Source: Streptomyces sp. NBC_00236
GTDB taxonomy: Bacteria; Actinomycetota; Actinomycetes; Streptomycetales; Streptomycetaceae
NCBI RefSeq assembly: GCF_036195045.1
Contig: NZ_CP108100.1
Location: forward strand, 7,130,001 to 7,194,000
Length of the DNA stretch: 64,000 bases
Direction: 5' to 3'
A program made the translations under genes and the position numbers. Below, piece after piece: positions 1 to 8,382 of the stretch. Position 1 is the first letter of the stretch, and each line of letters begins with the position of its first letter. The notes below the pieces were generated by a model, which was not told the origin of the DNA, did not search any database, and was given only the letters and a program-made list of their open reading frames with translations.

Positions 1-126
1 CGAAGTGGTCAGCATCTGAATCTCCCGGCGAAACTGTGCGGAAGTGCTACTCATCCAGCCTCGGCCTGTGCGCACGGGCACGGACAGGGGCCGTTCTTCC
101 CCGAAGAGGGCCGGATGGCCGCGTGG

Positions 127-1038
127 TCAGTCCTGGGGCACGACCGCGACCGGCGCCGGAGAATGGTGCAGAACCGCGTGGGCGACGTGCCCGATGCGCG
201 GCTCCCGGGGCCAGTAGCGATTCGTTCGCCGGCCGATGACGACCAGCGACGCTCGCACCCCGGCCTCGACGAGGTGACGCGCAGGCGATCCGATCCCGCT
301 CTGCTCACTCACGGACACGCCCGGGTACTCCTTCGACCACGGTTTCAGCAGGGAGCGCACCATGCTCGCTCCTTCGGCAGCGATATCGGCTCGCCAGCGC
401 AGGTCGCCGCCGATGCCCTGCACGTAGCCCACCGGAGGATTCCAGCTGTAGACGATCCGCAGGTCTCCGGAGCGCACGGCCGCCGCTTCGAGGGCGAACC
501 GCAGTACACCATCGGTGGTGGGACCCAGATCGATGCCGGCGACCACCGGACCGCCGGTGTCCCGCCTCTCCACTTCCTGAACGCGCTGCGCCAGGTCCGC
601 ATCGTCGGCGGGCGGCGGCGTTCCCTCGGGACGCACGAGCACCACGGGCCGGTGTGTGTGGGCGACTGTCGCCATGGCGACAGATCCCATGAGGAAGCCG
701 GTGAGTGCTCCGAGGCCCGCTGTTCCGATGGCCAGGAGCTCTGCCTGGGCAGCCTCCCGGCACAGCATTTCGGGGGGTGGCCCGGTGAGCTGCTTCGTGC
801 TTATGTACAGGTCAGGAAATCTATGTGTCAGTTGCGCTGCGGCCTCCTCCGGCAGGCGCCGTGACCACTGTTCCGGCATTTCCGTCCCCGAGAGTGGGGC
901 GTGGGAGTAGGGCTGCCATTCCCAGGCGCTCACAAGGCGCAGGGGAAGGCGCCGGATGCTTGCCTCGCGGGCGCCCCAGGCGGCGGCGGCGAGGCTTGCC
1001 GGCGTTCCGTTCAGGCCGACAGTCACAGGGCGTGGCAC
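127..1038 (-). CDS. tandem-domain universal stress protein
   Basis: A 303-residue cytoplasmic protein made of two UspA domains (about 1-145 and 155-303). The N-terminal domain carries the nucleotide-binding pattern G-x2-G-x9-G-S (GTAG, then GS nine residues later). In the C-terminal domain this loop is degenerate. UspA proteins help cells survive hypoxia, stasis or stress, often by binding ATP. I chose the GTG at 1038 because GGAGGT lies 6 nt upstream. A longer frame reaching 1158 has no ribosome site and no conserved sequence. It is the last of a leftward series with a second Usp and two CBS-BON genes. A DevR/OsdR-like box lies 91 bp upstream. Confidence 0.9.
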   Translation of the reverse strand: MPRPVTVGLNGTPASLAAAAWGAREASIRRLPLRLVSAWEWQPYSHAPLSGTEMPEQWSRRLPEEAAAQLTHRFPDLYISTKQLTGPPPEMLCREAAQAELLAIGTAGLGALTGFLMGSVAMATVAHTHRPVVLVRPEGTPPPADDADLAQRVQEVERRDTGGPVVAGIDLGPTTDGVLRFALEAAAVRSGDLRIVYSWNPPVGYVQGIGGDLRWRADIAAEGASMVRSLLKPWSKEYPGVSVSEQSGIGSPARHLVEAGVRASLVVIGRRTNRYWPREPRIGHVAHAVLHHSPAPVAVVPQD

Positions 1039-1128
1039 AGCGCACCTCCAGGTACGGTCGTGGTGTCTTGCTTCTCCACGATGGGGTGGCGCGAGCCCCC
1101 AGGGCATGAGCCGTCGAGGCTCTGTCCT

Positions 1129-1142
1129 GGGCCGTTCGACCC
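1129..1142. promoter_or_regulatory. DevR/OsdR-like box upstream of the first Usp gene
   Basis: GGGCCGTTCGACCC fits the palindromic pattern GGGNCNNNNGNCCC, similar to boxes bound by the dormancy regulator DevR/DosR and its streptomycete relative OsdR. It lies 91 bp upstream of the Usp start at 1038. Assignment to that regulator is inference from the motif and from the Usp/CBS target genes. Confidence 0.45.
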
Positions 1143-1167
1143 CTTTTGAGGGCGCCACTCCCGTGGG

Positions 1168-1191
1168 GAGGGCGCCGACGTCGGCGCCCTC
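1168..1191. repeat. 24-bp perfect palindrome
   Basis: The 12-nt arm GAGGGCGCCGAC is followed immediately by its exact reverse complement, with no spacer. It lies between two leftward Usp genes, 130 bp before the next start. It could be a dimeric-regulator operator or a processed transcript end. Having no loop, it is a poor intrinsic terminator. Confidence 0.6.
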
Positions 1192-1329
1192 GGTGCGGAT
1201 GCGTATGGGTGAGGCGGGCCGTAAATCTGGAGCGGGGCGCGGACAGTGAGCCCCTCGCCGCCATGCATGTCTGACTGATCGAGCCGTGAGCGTTGCCCGG
1301 AGCGTTGAACAGGGGCGACGGGCTATTCG

Positions 1330-2205
1330 CTAGGCGTGTGCGATGACGGCGACGGGAGTGCTGGAATGGTGGAGGACCGCGTGGGTGACCGGCCCGATGT
1401 GTGTTCCGACCGGCGACTGTCGAATGCGGCGGCCGACGATGACGAGTCCTGCCTCTGACCTGCTGTCGAGGAGGTCCGTGGCGGCGTGCCCGACGCTTGC
1501 TCGAGTGGTGACGTCCACAGCGGGGTGTGCTGCTCTCCAGGGGCTCAGCGCGTCTGCCAGCGCGGCGTTCGCGTTCAGTTCGAGCTGGGCATGCACTCTC
1601 GGATCGAAGGCGGCGCCATATCCGAACAGTGGAGGCAGTGACCAACTGTGCAGGACGTGAAGGGTGCAGGCCCGCCGTGCGGCTTCATCGAAGGCGAACG
1701 CGAGCAGAGCGTCGCAGGGGCGGCTGATGTCCACTCCCACCACCAGGTCATGCGACGCGTGCCGACCGCTCGTGGGTGGTGCCGACTCGTCACCGGCCCG
1801 CACCATGACGACCGGCCGGACCGTCGCCCGGATGACCGCCATCCCGACCGACCCGAGTACGTACCCTGTGACACTGCTCAGCCCGCGTGCACCAAGGACG
1901 ATCATGTGTGCGTTCGCGGCCGCGTCTCGGAGAACGTCAGCCGGCCTCCCGACGAAGGACACTGCACTGACTTCGAGTTCGCTGTACCTCGTGCGTAGAT
2001 CATCGGCGGTTCCGCTCAGCAATGCCTGGACTCTCATGGGGTGCGTGTCGATCGTGGGGACAGGGAGGGCGAAGGGGGGCCATCGGTCCACGGCGTGGAC
2101 GAGCCGGAGGGACAGCTTCCGCAGAAGTGCCTCTCGCGCTCCCCAACGGGCTGCCGCGTCGCTTGCGGGGGACCCATCGAGTCCGACCACGATGACGTCG
2201 TTCAT
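1330..2205 (-). CDS. tandem-domain universal stress protein
   Basis: A 291-residue two-domain UspA protein, a paralogue of its downstream neighbour. It opens with the typical first strand (VIVVGLDGSPAS). The first domain has the complete ATP loop, GARG then GS after nine residues. The second domain keeps the VGRR start but lacks the full loop. The ATG is preceded by AAGG at a suitable distance. It is the middle gene of a leftward CBS-BON, CBS-BON, Usp, Usp array. A box-like palindrome with one mismatch to the DevR/OsdR pattern lies about 110 bp upstream (2315-2328). Confidence 0.9.
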   Translation of the reverse strand: MNDVIVVGLDGSPASDAAARWGAREALLRKLSLRLVHAVDRWPPFALPVPTIDTHPMRVQALLSGTADDLRTRYSELEVSAVSFVGRPADVLRDAAANAHMIVLGARGLSSVTGYVLGSVGMAVIRATVRPVVMVRAGDESAPPTSGRHASHDLVVGVDISRPCDALLAFAFDEAARRACTLHVLHSWSLPPLFGYGAAFDPRVHAQLELNANAALADALSPWRAAHPAVDVTTRASVGHAATDLLDSRSEAGLVIVGRRIRQSPVGTHIGPVTHAVLHHSSTPVAVIAHA

Positions 2206-2314
2206 GGGTGCCTTCCCTGGCGGGGTTCGTATGAGGGGAATCTCTTTCCCTGCCTCTGCCGAGGAGGAGCAGCGGGCCGGGTCGGGCTATCCGGTCCTCA
2301 GCTGTGGCTGCTTC

Positions 2315-2328
2315 GGGCGTACCGACCC
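2315..2328. promoter_or_regulatory. degenerate DevR/OsdR-like box
   Basis: GGGCGTACCGACCC matches GGGNCNNNNGNCCC except at position 5. It is about 110 bp upstream of the Usp start at 2205, similar to the spacing of the better boxes in this region. Support comes mainly from position. Confidence 0.25.
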
Positions 2329-2367
2329 GACAGCGCGTGCCGCCGCGCGAGATCTTGGCATCGACTC

Positions 2368-3032
2368 TCAGGCTGCTGGATCAGGCAGGTCGTCGGCGTC
2401 GTAGTCGAGGTGGGTGGAGACCGAGACCACTCCGTCGACCGTGGCGCACATGCGCTCGATTGCCGGGACTACGCTCCGGAGCGCAATCCGGCCACTGAGC
2501 TCCACCCGTCCGTTCCGCACCTCGACGGTGAGAGCGGCCGCATCGAGGCACAGCGTGTCGGTGAGTACGTCCTCATTGATCTCCCGGCGGATGTCGGCGT
2601 CCTCGCGGAGGAAAAGCTTCAGCAGATCTCGGCGACTGACAATCCCCACCAAGCGATCCGCATCGTCGACGACGACGAGCCGCTTCACGTTGTGCACCTC
2701 CATCAGCCGCGCGGCCTCAGCCACGGTCCAGTCCGGACGGGCGGCGCGGACATCAGCTCTTCGGCGCGCGTTCCCTCAGCTTTGGCCCGCTCCCACGCCT
2801 CCAGTCCCGGTACGGCCGGCTGGCCGTCCGGTGCGGTGACCAGGTCGGCGGTCTTGCGGAGCAGGTCACCCTCCGAAACCACCCCGGCCACCCGGTCACT
2901 GCTGTCCAACACCGGCACCGCGGTGACACGGTGTTCCGCGAGCAGGCGTGCGATCTCCTTGAACGGGGCATCGCCGCGTACGCTCACCACCTCACGGGTC
3001 ATCAGTTCTTCGATCCTGCGATGCCGCATCAT
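2368..3032 (-). pseudogene. CBS-pair/BON-domain protein, frameshifted
   Basis: Two overlapping leftward frames together match the intact CBS-BON neighbour at 3102-3779. The first frame (from 3032) has CBS 1 and the start of CBS 2, then runs out of frame after PPVR and stops at 2703. The second frame continues with [10 protein letters not shown], the rest of CBS 2 and a C-terminal BON domain. The shift lies near 2730 and corresponds to one missing nucleotide. CBS pairs bind adenosyl ligands; BON domains are thought to bind membranes or hydrophobic ligands. A GTG at 2724 could start a free CBS-BON half. Either this is a recent pseudogene or a sequencing error. Confidence 0.75.
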
Positions 3033-3101
3033 CCGCTCCTTCCGTGCACACGGCCCGGACGTTCTCGCCGTCAGGCATGCCCGGTGCCACCCGAGGAGAC
3101 C

Positions 3102-3779
3102 TCATCGAGGCTGGTCCACGTCGAGGGCGAGATTGTCGTAGGTGTAGTCGATCGACTCGTGCAGGGTCACCACTCCGTCCACCCAGCGGCAGAGGCGCAC
3201 GATGACAGGGATGTCGGCGCGCTCGTGGACATGCCCCGTCAGCGTCACGACTCCCTCCTCCACGGTCACGTCGATCGCGTCAGGGGCCAGGCGCAGGGTG
3301 CCGACCAGGACGTCGTGCTTGATCTCGTCGCGGATCGCGGAGTCGCGGCGGAGGAAGGGCTTGAGCAGATCGCTGCGGCTGACGATTCCGACGAGCCGCT
3401 CGGTCTCATCGGATACGGGGAGCCGTTTCACTCCTTTACGGTGCATCGTCCGGGCCGTCTCGACGAGACTCCACCCCGACTGCGCTGTGACGGCGGGGGA
3501 GGTCATCAGGTCGGCCGCCGTCTCCGCGTCGGGCATCCCGCGTTCCTCGGACAGCAGCCGGACGCCCGCCCAGCGGCCCTCCAGGTCCGGAAGTTCAGCA
3601 GTGGCCCGCAGCAGGTCGGCCTCGGAGACCACGCCGAGAAGGCGCCGGTTCTCGTCGACGACGGGAACCGCCGAGATGTCGTTCTCCCTGAAGAGACGGG
3701 CGATCTCTTTGAAGGAAGTCGCAGGATCGGCCGTGACCACGTCGTGCGTCATCACCTCGAAGACGGTGCGGTGCTGCAT
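3102..3779 (-). CDS. CBS-pair/BON-domain protein
   Basis: A 225-residue protein with two CBS motifs (about 1-60 and 85-145) and a BON domain (about 150-215). CBS 1 contains SFKEIARLF and VSEADLLR, CBS 2 contains [20 protein letters not shown], and the BON part begins at IRDEIKHDVL. Such proteins are usually adenylate-responsive regulators. They are common in actinobacterial hypoxia/dormancy clusters next to Usp genes, as here. It leads the leftward array and is divergent from a third Usp gene at 4060. The 280-bp space between them holds two DevR/OsdR-like boxes, one near each start. Confidence 0.88.
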   Translation of the reverse strand: MQHRTVFEVMTHDVVTADPATSFKEIARLFRENDISAVPVVDENRRLLGVVSEADLLRATAELPDLEGRWAGVRLLSEERGMPDAETAADLMTSPAVTAQSGWSLVETARTMHRKGVKRLPVSDETERLVGIVSRSDLLKPFLRRDSAIRDEIKHDVLVGTLRLAPDAIDVTVEEGVVTLTGHVHERADIPVIVRLCRWVDGVVTLHESIDYTYDNLALDVDQPR

Positions 3780-3872
3780 GACGTTCCTCCTTCACGGATG
3801 TGCCGTACGCGGGGCAGCTCCCACTCTGGTGCCGGGTCCGAGGCCGTGGGCAGTGCCGAACGGTCCTTTCCC

Positions 3873-3886
3873 GGGACCATCGGCCC
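3873..3886. promoter_or_regulatory. DevR/OsdR-like box upstream of CBS-BON gene
   Basis: GGGACCATCGGCCC is a full match to GGGNCNNNNGNCCC. It lies 94 bp upstream of the CBS-BON start at 3779, nearly the same spacing as the box upstream of the first Usp gene. Confidence 0.5.
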
Positions 3887-3977
3887 TTCGAACGCAGGCC
3901 GGCCGGGACACAGTGGCAAGGGAGGAGCCCTCGTCGCGGACGGATGGAGGGGCGACGCGGCCGTGCGGGTCATGTTG

Positions 3978-3991
3978 GGGCCAGCCGGCCC
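3978..3991. promoter_or_regulatory. DevR/OsdR-like box upstream of third Usp gene
   Basis: GGGCCAGCCGGCCC is a full match to GGGNCNNNNGNCCC, 68 bp upstream of the GTG at 4060. Together with the box at 3873 it gives each divergent gene its own site. Confidence 0.45.
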
Positions 3992-4059
3992 TACCCCGCG
4001 ACGGACTCCGGTGCGAGCGTGGGACCGAGCCACCCTGCACTGGGAAGGAGGTGGGGACG

Positions 4060-4956
4060 GTGGAATCACCCTTGGTGGTAGGAGTGGACGGGTCGGACGC
4101 CAGTCTCACGGCAGTGGACTGGGCAGCCGACGAAGCGGCACGATATGGACGGCCGCTGCGCATTGTGCATGCCTCACTGTGGGAGCGGTATGAGGGGGCC
4201 GTGCCGGCCTTGACCACCGACCGGCCCGCCGATCAGATCCTTGCGGAGAACATCGTCGCTGTGGCCGGGGCGCGGGCCGAACGCCGCCAACCAGGACTCA
4301 CCGTGACCACGGAGGTGCTCGCCGAGGACGCGTCGCGGGGTCTGCTCAGGGAGGGAGACGAAGCCGCAGCCCTTGTTGTCGGATGCCGGGGCAGAAGTCG
4401 AATCGCCGACCTACTGCTGGGATCGGTCAGTCTCACCGTGGCCGCACGTGCCCACTGCCCGGTTGTCGTCATCAGAGGAGACCGGCAGGCGTTGGAGGCG
4501 CGACATCAGCGCATCCTGTTGGGCATCGGGGGCAAGGACGTGGATGCGCCCGCCGTGCGGTTCGCCTTCCGCGAGGCGGCAGTCCGGAACGCGGAACTGG
4601 AGGTGCTCCATACCTGGCGTCGGCCGGCGCATGAACCGGTCGAGCACCTCCTCCTCACCGGTGAGGTGACGGAATACGCGCAGAGGGCGTCGGAGCTGCT
4701 CGACCGTGCCTTGGAGACGGCGGTGCGTGAACATCCCCAGGTGCGCGTCCGCAGGAGTACGGTCGAGGGCCTCGCCCACAAGGTGCTGACACAGCGCTCG
4801 GCCGCCGCGGACCTGTTGGTTGTCGGAGCACGACGGAGTGACGCGCTGGTCGGTCTGGAACTCGGCAGGGTCGCCCATCGGGCGCTGCACCACGCTTCGT
4901 GTCCCGTCGCCGTCGTGCCTTGGTGCCGCCCGGCGTCCGAGGACGGAGATCTGTGA
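4060..4956 (+). CDS. tandem-domain universal stress protein
   Basis: A 298-residue third Usp paralogue, transcribed opposite to the others. The start is the GTG at 4060, with AAGGAGGTG six bases upstream. The open frame extends much further left but lacks family similarity there. Domain 1 opens LVVGVDGSDAS and contains GCRG then GS, the ATP loop. Domain 2 begins around residue 150 and ends with the usual VAHRALHHASCPVAVVP-like strand, without the full loop. Expected to be a cytoplasmic nucleotide-binding stress protein, co-regulated with the divergent CBS-BON gene through the shared intergenic region. Confidence 0.9.
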   Translation: MESPLVVGVDGSDASLTAVDWAADEAARYGRPLRIVHASLWERYEGAVPALTTDRPADQILAENIVAVAGARAERRQPGLTVTTEVLAEDASRGLLREGDEAAALVVGCRGRSRIADLLLGSVSLTVAARAHCPVVVIRGDRQALEARHQRILLGIGGKDVDAPAVRFAFREAAVRNAELEVLHTWRRPAHEPVEHLLLTGEVTEYAQRASELLDRALETAVREHPQVRVRRSTVEGLAHKVLTQRSAAADLLVVGARRSDALVGLELGRVAHRALHHASCPVAVVPWCRPASEDGDL

Positions 4957-5098
4957 ACGCACCGGCCCTCCCGCGGCTTGCAGAGTGCCACCGAACTCAG
5001 ATGTTGTCGCCGGGCCCCGCTCACGCGCACTATTGCGGGCGGGGAGCGGTAGGCGCCGAATTGGCTCGCGTTCATTCCTCCCACCGTCATGTAGTTGA

Positions 5099-5521
5099 TC
5101 ATTCCAATCCATATGAGTGCCCGCCGCCCCTATCCTCCGCGAGAACTGCGAGGGCGGCGTCGAGGAGGCGGGTCGCCTGCTCCGCGACCGGCTCCATGGC
5201 ATCAAGGCCGGTCAAGGCGACCATGGTGTCGGGGTCGATGGCCTGCACGACTACGTGGTCGCCAGCCGCTCGGACAACGACATTGCAAGGCAGCAAGAGC
5301 CCGACTGACGGGTCCGCGTCCAGTGCTTGCCGCGCCAGAGCCGGATTGCAGGCACCGAGAATGAGGTACTGCTCCATTTCGTGACCGAGCTTCGCCTTCA
5401 GCGTGGCCTGCATGTCGATCTCCGTGAGCACGCCGAAGCCCTCGTCGGCCAGAGCCTTGCGCACAGCGGCGACGGTCTCGTCGAAGGTGCCACGCAGTGT
5501 CACGGTGCGCTCGTAGGACAT
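5099..5521 (-). CDS. DUF302 domain protein
   Basis: A 140-residue cytoplasmic protein that is almost entirely a DUF302 domain (about 1-130). Recognisable parts are the opening strand YERTVTLRGTF, GFGVLTEIDMQATLKAKLG and the ILGACNPALARQALDADP-like helix. DUF302 proteins have no settled biochemical role. They occur near redox, metal and sulfur genes and in Usp clusters. I chose the ATG at 5521; the upstream extension to 5647 has no family match. It follows apbE on the same strand after 122 bp, so it may be the last gene of the flavinylation operon or be separately transcribed. Confidence 0.8.
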   Translation of the reverse strand: MSYERTVTLRGTFDETVAAVRKALADEGFGVLTEIDMQATLKAKLGHEMEQYLILGACNPALARQALDADPSVGLLLPCNVVVRAAGDHVVVQAIDPDTMVALTGLDAMEPVAEQATRLLDAALAVLAEDRGGGHSYGLE

Positions 5522-5643
5522 GGTGTGAGACCTCTTCTCTTCTCGCGATCGGAGGCGCACCTCCAGGGTGCGGGCCGGCCTCGGCAGGCGCAGCTGGACA
5601 GCCGGCGAGCCGGATTCGTGCCGGCCCATCGGCTGAGGCCACC

Positions 5644-6411
5644 TCACCCTGCGTATCGACTGAACCCCGACGTCCGCCAGACCCGGCCGTTGGGCAGAAT
5701 CGCGAGCGCCTCGTAGCCGTCCATCGTTTCCAGCCAGTCCCGCGCGTCCCGGCCCCTGGCGAAGGCTGCGGTGGCGTAGGCGTCGGTCATGGTCAGCCTG
5801 GGCCCGATGACGGTGAGGGCAGCGAACGCAGTGGCAGGTACACCGGTGTGCGGGTCGAATATGTGGGCGCCGCGTTCGGCGGTGCCCGAGGTGGCAACAG
5901 CCATGGTGCGGTCGGCGGTGATGACGGTGGCCAGTTCGCCGGGGTGCAGCGGGTGTGCGATGCCGACGCGCCAGGGGATGTTTGTGGTTGCCTGGCCGCG
6001 GAGTTGGAGGTCTCCGCCGCCGTTGACGCAGCTGTTGCGCGCGCCTGATGTGTGGAGAAGTTGGGATGCGGCTTCGGTGGCCCAGCCCTTTACGAGCCCC
6101 GAGGGGTCGAGCGTTCCGGCTGGCGTCGTGCTGAACCAGCCGTCGGTGACACGGGTGGCCTGCGCGCAGAGGGCCAGCACCTCATGGACTTCCGGAGGAC
6201 AGTCGCCGAGGTGGATCTCGCCACGGCCGAGGCGGCTGATGTGGCTGTCGGGGCGGTAGGTGGAGAACACGGCGTCGACCCGGTGGAGCAGCTGTACGGC
6301 CTCCTGGACGGCGTTGTGGATGGCCGGAGTGGGCTTGTCCCGGACATCGAAGGAGAAGACCGTGCCCATCACGTGCTCGACGTGACGCAGCCCGGTTGAG
6401 GTGTCAGGCAT
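5644..6411 (-). CDS. apbE: FAD:protein FMN transferase (ApbE family)
   Basis: A 255-residue ApbE-type enzyme, which attaches FMN from FAD covalently to Ser/Thr of extracytoplasmic acceptor domains using Mg2+. It opens with VMGTVFSFDV, the typical first strand. It has PSGLVKGWA and NGGGDLQLRG, and near the C-terminus MTDAYATAAF with the metal-site Asp. The start overlaps the stop of the FMN-binding gene by 8 nt, so the two are translationally linked. The frame reaches further upstream only as a shadow of that gene. No signal peptide is evident, although many ApbE proteins are lipoproteins. Its substrate is almost certainly the adjacent acceptor. Confidence 0.93.
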   Translation of the reverse strand: MPDTSTGLRHVEHVMGTVFSFDVRDKPTPAIHNAVQEAVQLLHRVDAVFSTYRPDSHISRLGRGEIHLGDCPPEVHEVLALCAQATRVTDGWFSTTPAGTLDPSGLVKGWATEAASQLLHTSGARNSCVNGGGDLQLRGQATTNIPWRVGIAHPLHPGELATVITADRTMAVATSGTAERGAHIFDPHTGVPATAFAALTVIGPRLTMTDAYATAAFARGRDARDWLETMDGYEALAILPNGRVWRTSGFSRYAG

Positions 6412-6841
6412 GGGCCTGGTCCAGTGCGCTCTGCAGGGACTGGATGTAGCCCTGGCTGGTGTAGCTGGCGCCGGAGACGGCGTCGATGTGCGCGCTCTGT
6501 GCGCCGAGGGTTTCCTGGGTGAGGCGGGGCAGGGCGTAGGCGGCGAGTTGCTGGTCGCGGCCGTTACTGTCCGGGGCCTGAAGAACCTTGACTGCGGTGA
6601 TCTTTCCCTGGGAGAGGGTCGCTGCGACCTGCACCGTCCCGTACTGGGTGTCGATGGGATCACCGGTGAACGTGCCGGTGCCTGTGGATGCGCCCGGCGA
6701 AGTGCTTGTGGAGGTCTGAGGAGACGACGAGGGCGTTGACGGCGGGCTGCCGGCGACGGCGGGGAGATGGTGGGGTTTGAGGGAGAGCAGCGCGACGATC
6801 AGGGCGCTGATCCCGGTGGTGGCGAGGACGGCTCTGCGCAT
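6404..6841 (-). CDS. membrane-anchored FMN-binding (flavinylation acceptor) protein
   Basis: A 145-residue protein with an N-terminal hydrophobic anchor (about 6-22), a Ser/Thr/Pro-rich linker (31-58) and one FMN_bind domain (60-145). The C-terminal segment contains D120-A-V-S-G-A-S126, the flavinylation motif; Ser126 is the likely FMN attachment residue (Thr in many homologues). It is expected to be an extracytoplasmic electron carrier loaded by the ApbE encoded next to it. A good ribosome site (GAGGAG) precedes the ATG. It is 9 bp downstream of the ferric-reductase-like gene, giving the order membrane reductase, acceptor, FMN transferase. Confidence 0.9.
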   Translation of the reverse strand: MRRAVLATTGISALIVALLSLKPHHLPAVAGSPPSTPSSSPQTSTSTSPGASTGTGTFTGDPIDTQYGTVQVAATLSQGKITAVKVLQAPDSNGRDQQLAAYALPRLTQETLGAQSAHIDAVSGASYTSQGYIQSLQSALDQAHA

Positions 6842-6850
6842 GGTTTCTCC

Positions 6851-8212
6851 TCAGAACGCGAACGACTCGTGGTGGATGCGCCGTGCGGGTACGCCGGCTT
6901 CCCGTAGGGCGATTTTGGCGGTTTGTGTCATGCCTGGCGGGCCGCAGACGTAGACATCGTGCGAGGCCAGGTCCGGAACCAGCGCGCTCAGCCCCGCGGC
7001 GGTGAGAGGAGATGGGCGCTCGGCGGGTTCGTCGACGAGGTAGTGCACGGCGGCCTGTCGGCGTGCGGCTATCGCGTCGATTTCACCGCGCAGGGCGAGG
7101 TCGTCGGGCCGGCGGGCCCTGTAGACCAGGGTTACCTGTCCCGGCAGCGTCTCGAAGAGGCTACGCAGGGGTGTGATGCCGACGCCGCCGGCCAGGAGCA
7201 GGACCTTGGGAGTGGTGCGCCGGTTAGCGGTGAAGGCGCCGTAGGGCCCCTCGGCCCAGACCCGGGTGCCCGGAGTCAGGTGGGCCAGTGCGGCGCTGTG
7301 CCCGCCTGCGGTCTTGACCGTGATGCGCAGGTGGCGGGGGTGTGCGGGGGCGGAGAGGGAGTAGGGGTTCGCTGTCCACCACAGACCACGGGTCATGAAG
7401 CGCCAGCGCAGGAATTGTCCCGGCTCACCTCCGAGCTCGTCCAGATGCTCGCCAGTGAGGTGAACGGACACCACGCCCGGTGCCTCGGGGCGTACCGCGC
7501 TGACGCGCATCCGGTGGCGCAGTCCCCGCCGGACGGGGACGGCGAACCGGTACCAGGCGAGAAGGGCGGCGACGCCGAGGAACAGCGTGTACCAGGCGAT
7601 CTGGGCGGGTCGGTTGCCGACGAAGTCGGCTCCGTTGGAGAGCTGGTGTCCGAAGGCGAGGAAGACGGCGAGGTAGGTGGCGAAGTGCAGGTAGTGCCAG
7701 GTCTCGTAGCTCATGCGGCGACGGGCCGCACGGGCGGAGAGGATCCCGGTGGCCAGGAAGAGCAGGAAGGCTGCTGTGGCTTTGAGGAGGTCGGGGTAGT
7801 GCAGGACGAGGGTGGAGGTCTGGCTGACCACGCCGGTGTGTGAGGTCAGGGAGTAGCCCCAGATGATCAGCAGGGTGTGGGCGAGGACCAGGGAGATGGT
7901 GCAGCGCCCGCCCAGGGCGTGCCAGCGGGCGAGCCGGTCGGTGCCGATCGTGTGGTCCAGCAGTGGGATGCGGGCCATCAGGGCGAGAAGTACCGCACAG
8001 GCGTAACCGGCCAGGAGCCCCGTGATGCGTCCCGCCCCGGTGAGCCACCCCGCCGGTCCGACCACCGAGCCTGTGTCGCTCCACCACAGCGCCAGCACCC
8101 CTGCGGCACCGGCCCAGATCACCAAAGGCGCGAAGAACGGCACAGGACTGCGGCGCGGACGCCGGTGGCGCATCCCGCGGCTCACAGGGGGAGTGGTGAG
8201 GGTGCTGGTCAT
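6851..8212 (-). CDS. ferric-reductase-like transmembrane flavoprotein
   Basis: A 453-residue protein. The N-terminal half is a heme-type ferric reductase-like membrane domain of about six helices, with histidines in the RWHALGGR, VLAHTLL and HYLHFATYL stretches that could bind heme. The C-terminal half (about 235-453) is a ferredoxin-reductase module with an FAD motif NPYSLSAP, nucleotide-binding LLLAGGVGITPLRSL and the final YVCGPPGM. It probably moves electrons from cytoplasmic NAD(P)H across the membrane to the flavinylated acceptor encoded next. GGAGGAG precedes the ATG. It is divergent from a two-component system at 8383. Confidence 0.88.
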   Translation of the reverse strand: MTSTLTTPPVSRGMRHRRPRRSPVPFFAPLVIWAGAAGVLALWWSDTGSVVGPAGWLTGAGRITGLLAGYACAVLLALMARIPLLDHTIGTDRLARWHALGGRCTISLVLAHTLLIIWGYSLTSHTGVVSQTSTLVLHYPDLLKATAAFLLFLATGILSARAARRRMSYETWHYLHFATYLAVFLAFGHQLSNGADFVGNRPAQIAWYTLFLGVAALLAWYRFAVPVRRGLRHRMRVSAVRPEAPGVVSVHLTGEHLDELGGEPGQFLRWRFMTRGLWWTANPYSLSAPAHPRHLRITVKTAGGHSAALAHLTPGTRVWAEGPYGAFTANRRTTPKVLLLAGGVGITPLRSLFETLPGQVTLVYRARRPDDLALRGEIDAIAARRQAAVHYLVDEPAERPSPLTAAGLSALVPDLASHDVYVCGPPGMTQTAKIALREAGVPARRIHHESFAF

Positions 8213-8317
8213 GGGGCTCCTCCGGCACGGACTTGCTCCGGCGATGGGCGGCCAGCCTCACAGCCCAACCTCTGCGTACCTTCTGAAACGGACCCGCCTG
8301 CGGCTCGCGGCACCGAT

Positions 8318-8334
8318 TCAGAGAAAACTCAGAG
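8318..8334. promoter_or_regulatory. direct-repeat operator candidate
   Basis: TCAGAG occurs twice with an 11-bp period in the divergent region between the ferric-reductase-like operon and the response regulator. An 11-bp direct repeat suits OmpR-family dimers. A related inverted copy (GTACCTTCTGA) lies at about 8277. The adjacent response regulator is the natural candidate binder. Confidence 0.35.
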
Positions 8335-8382
8335 GTACGCCTCACGCGGTCACGGCCCGTGCCGGGGGATGCTGGAAGGACC

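Noticed and set aside
88..101. GGGCCGTTCTTCCC as a further DevR-like box
   Set aside because: It lies downstream of the Usp gene end and misses a core G; no promoter context.
127..1158. Longer N-terminus for the first Usp gene
   Set aside because: The extra 40 residues lack family similarity, and GGAGGT sits exactly before the GTG at 1038.
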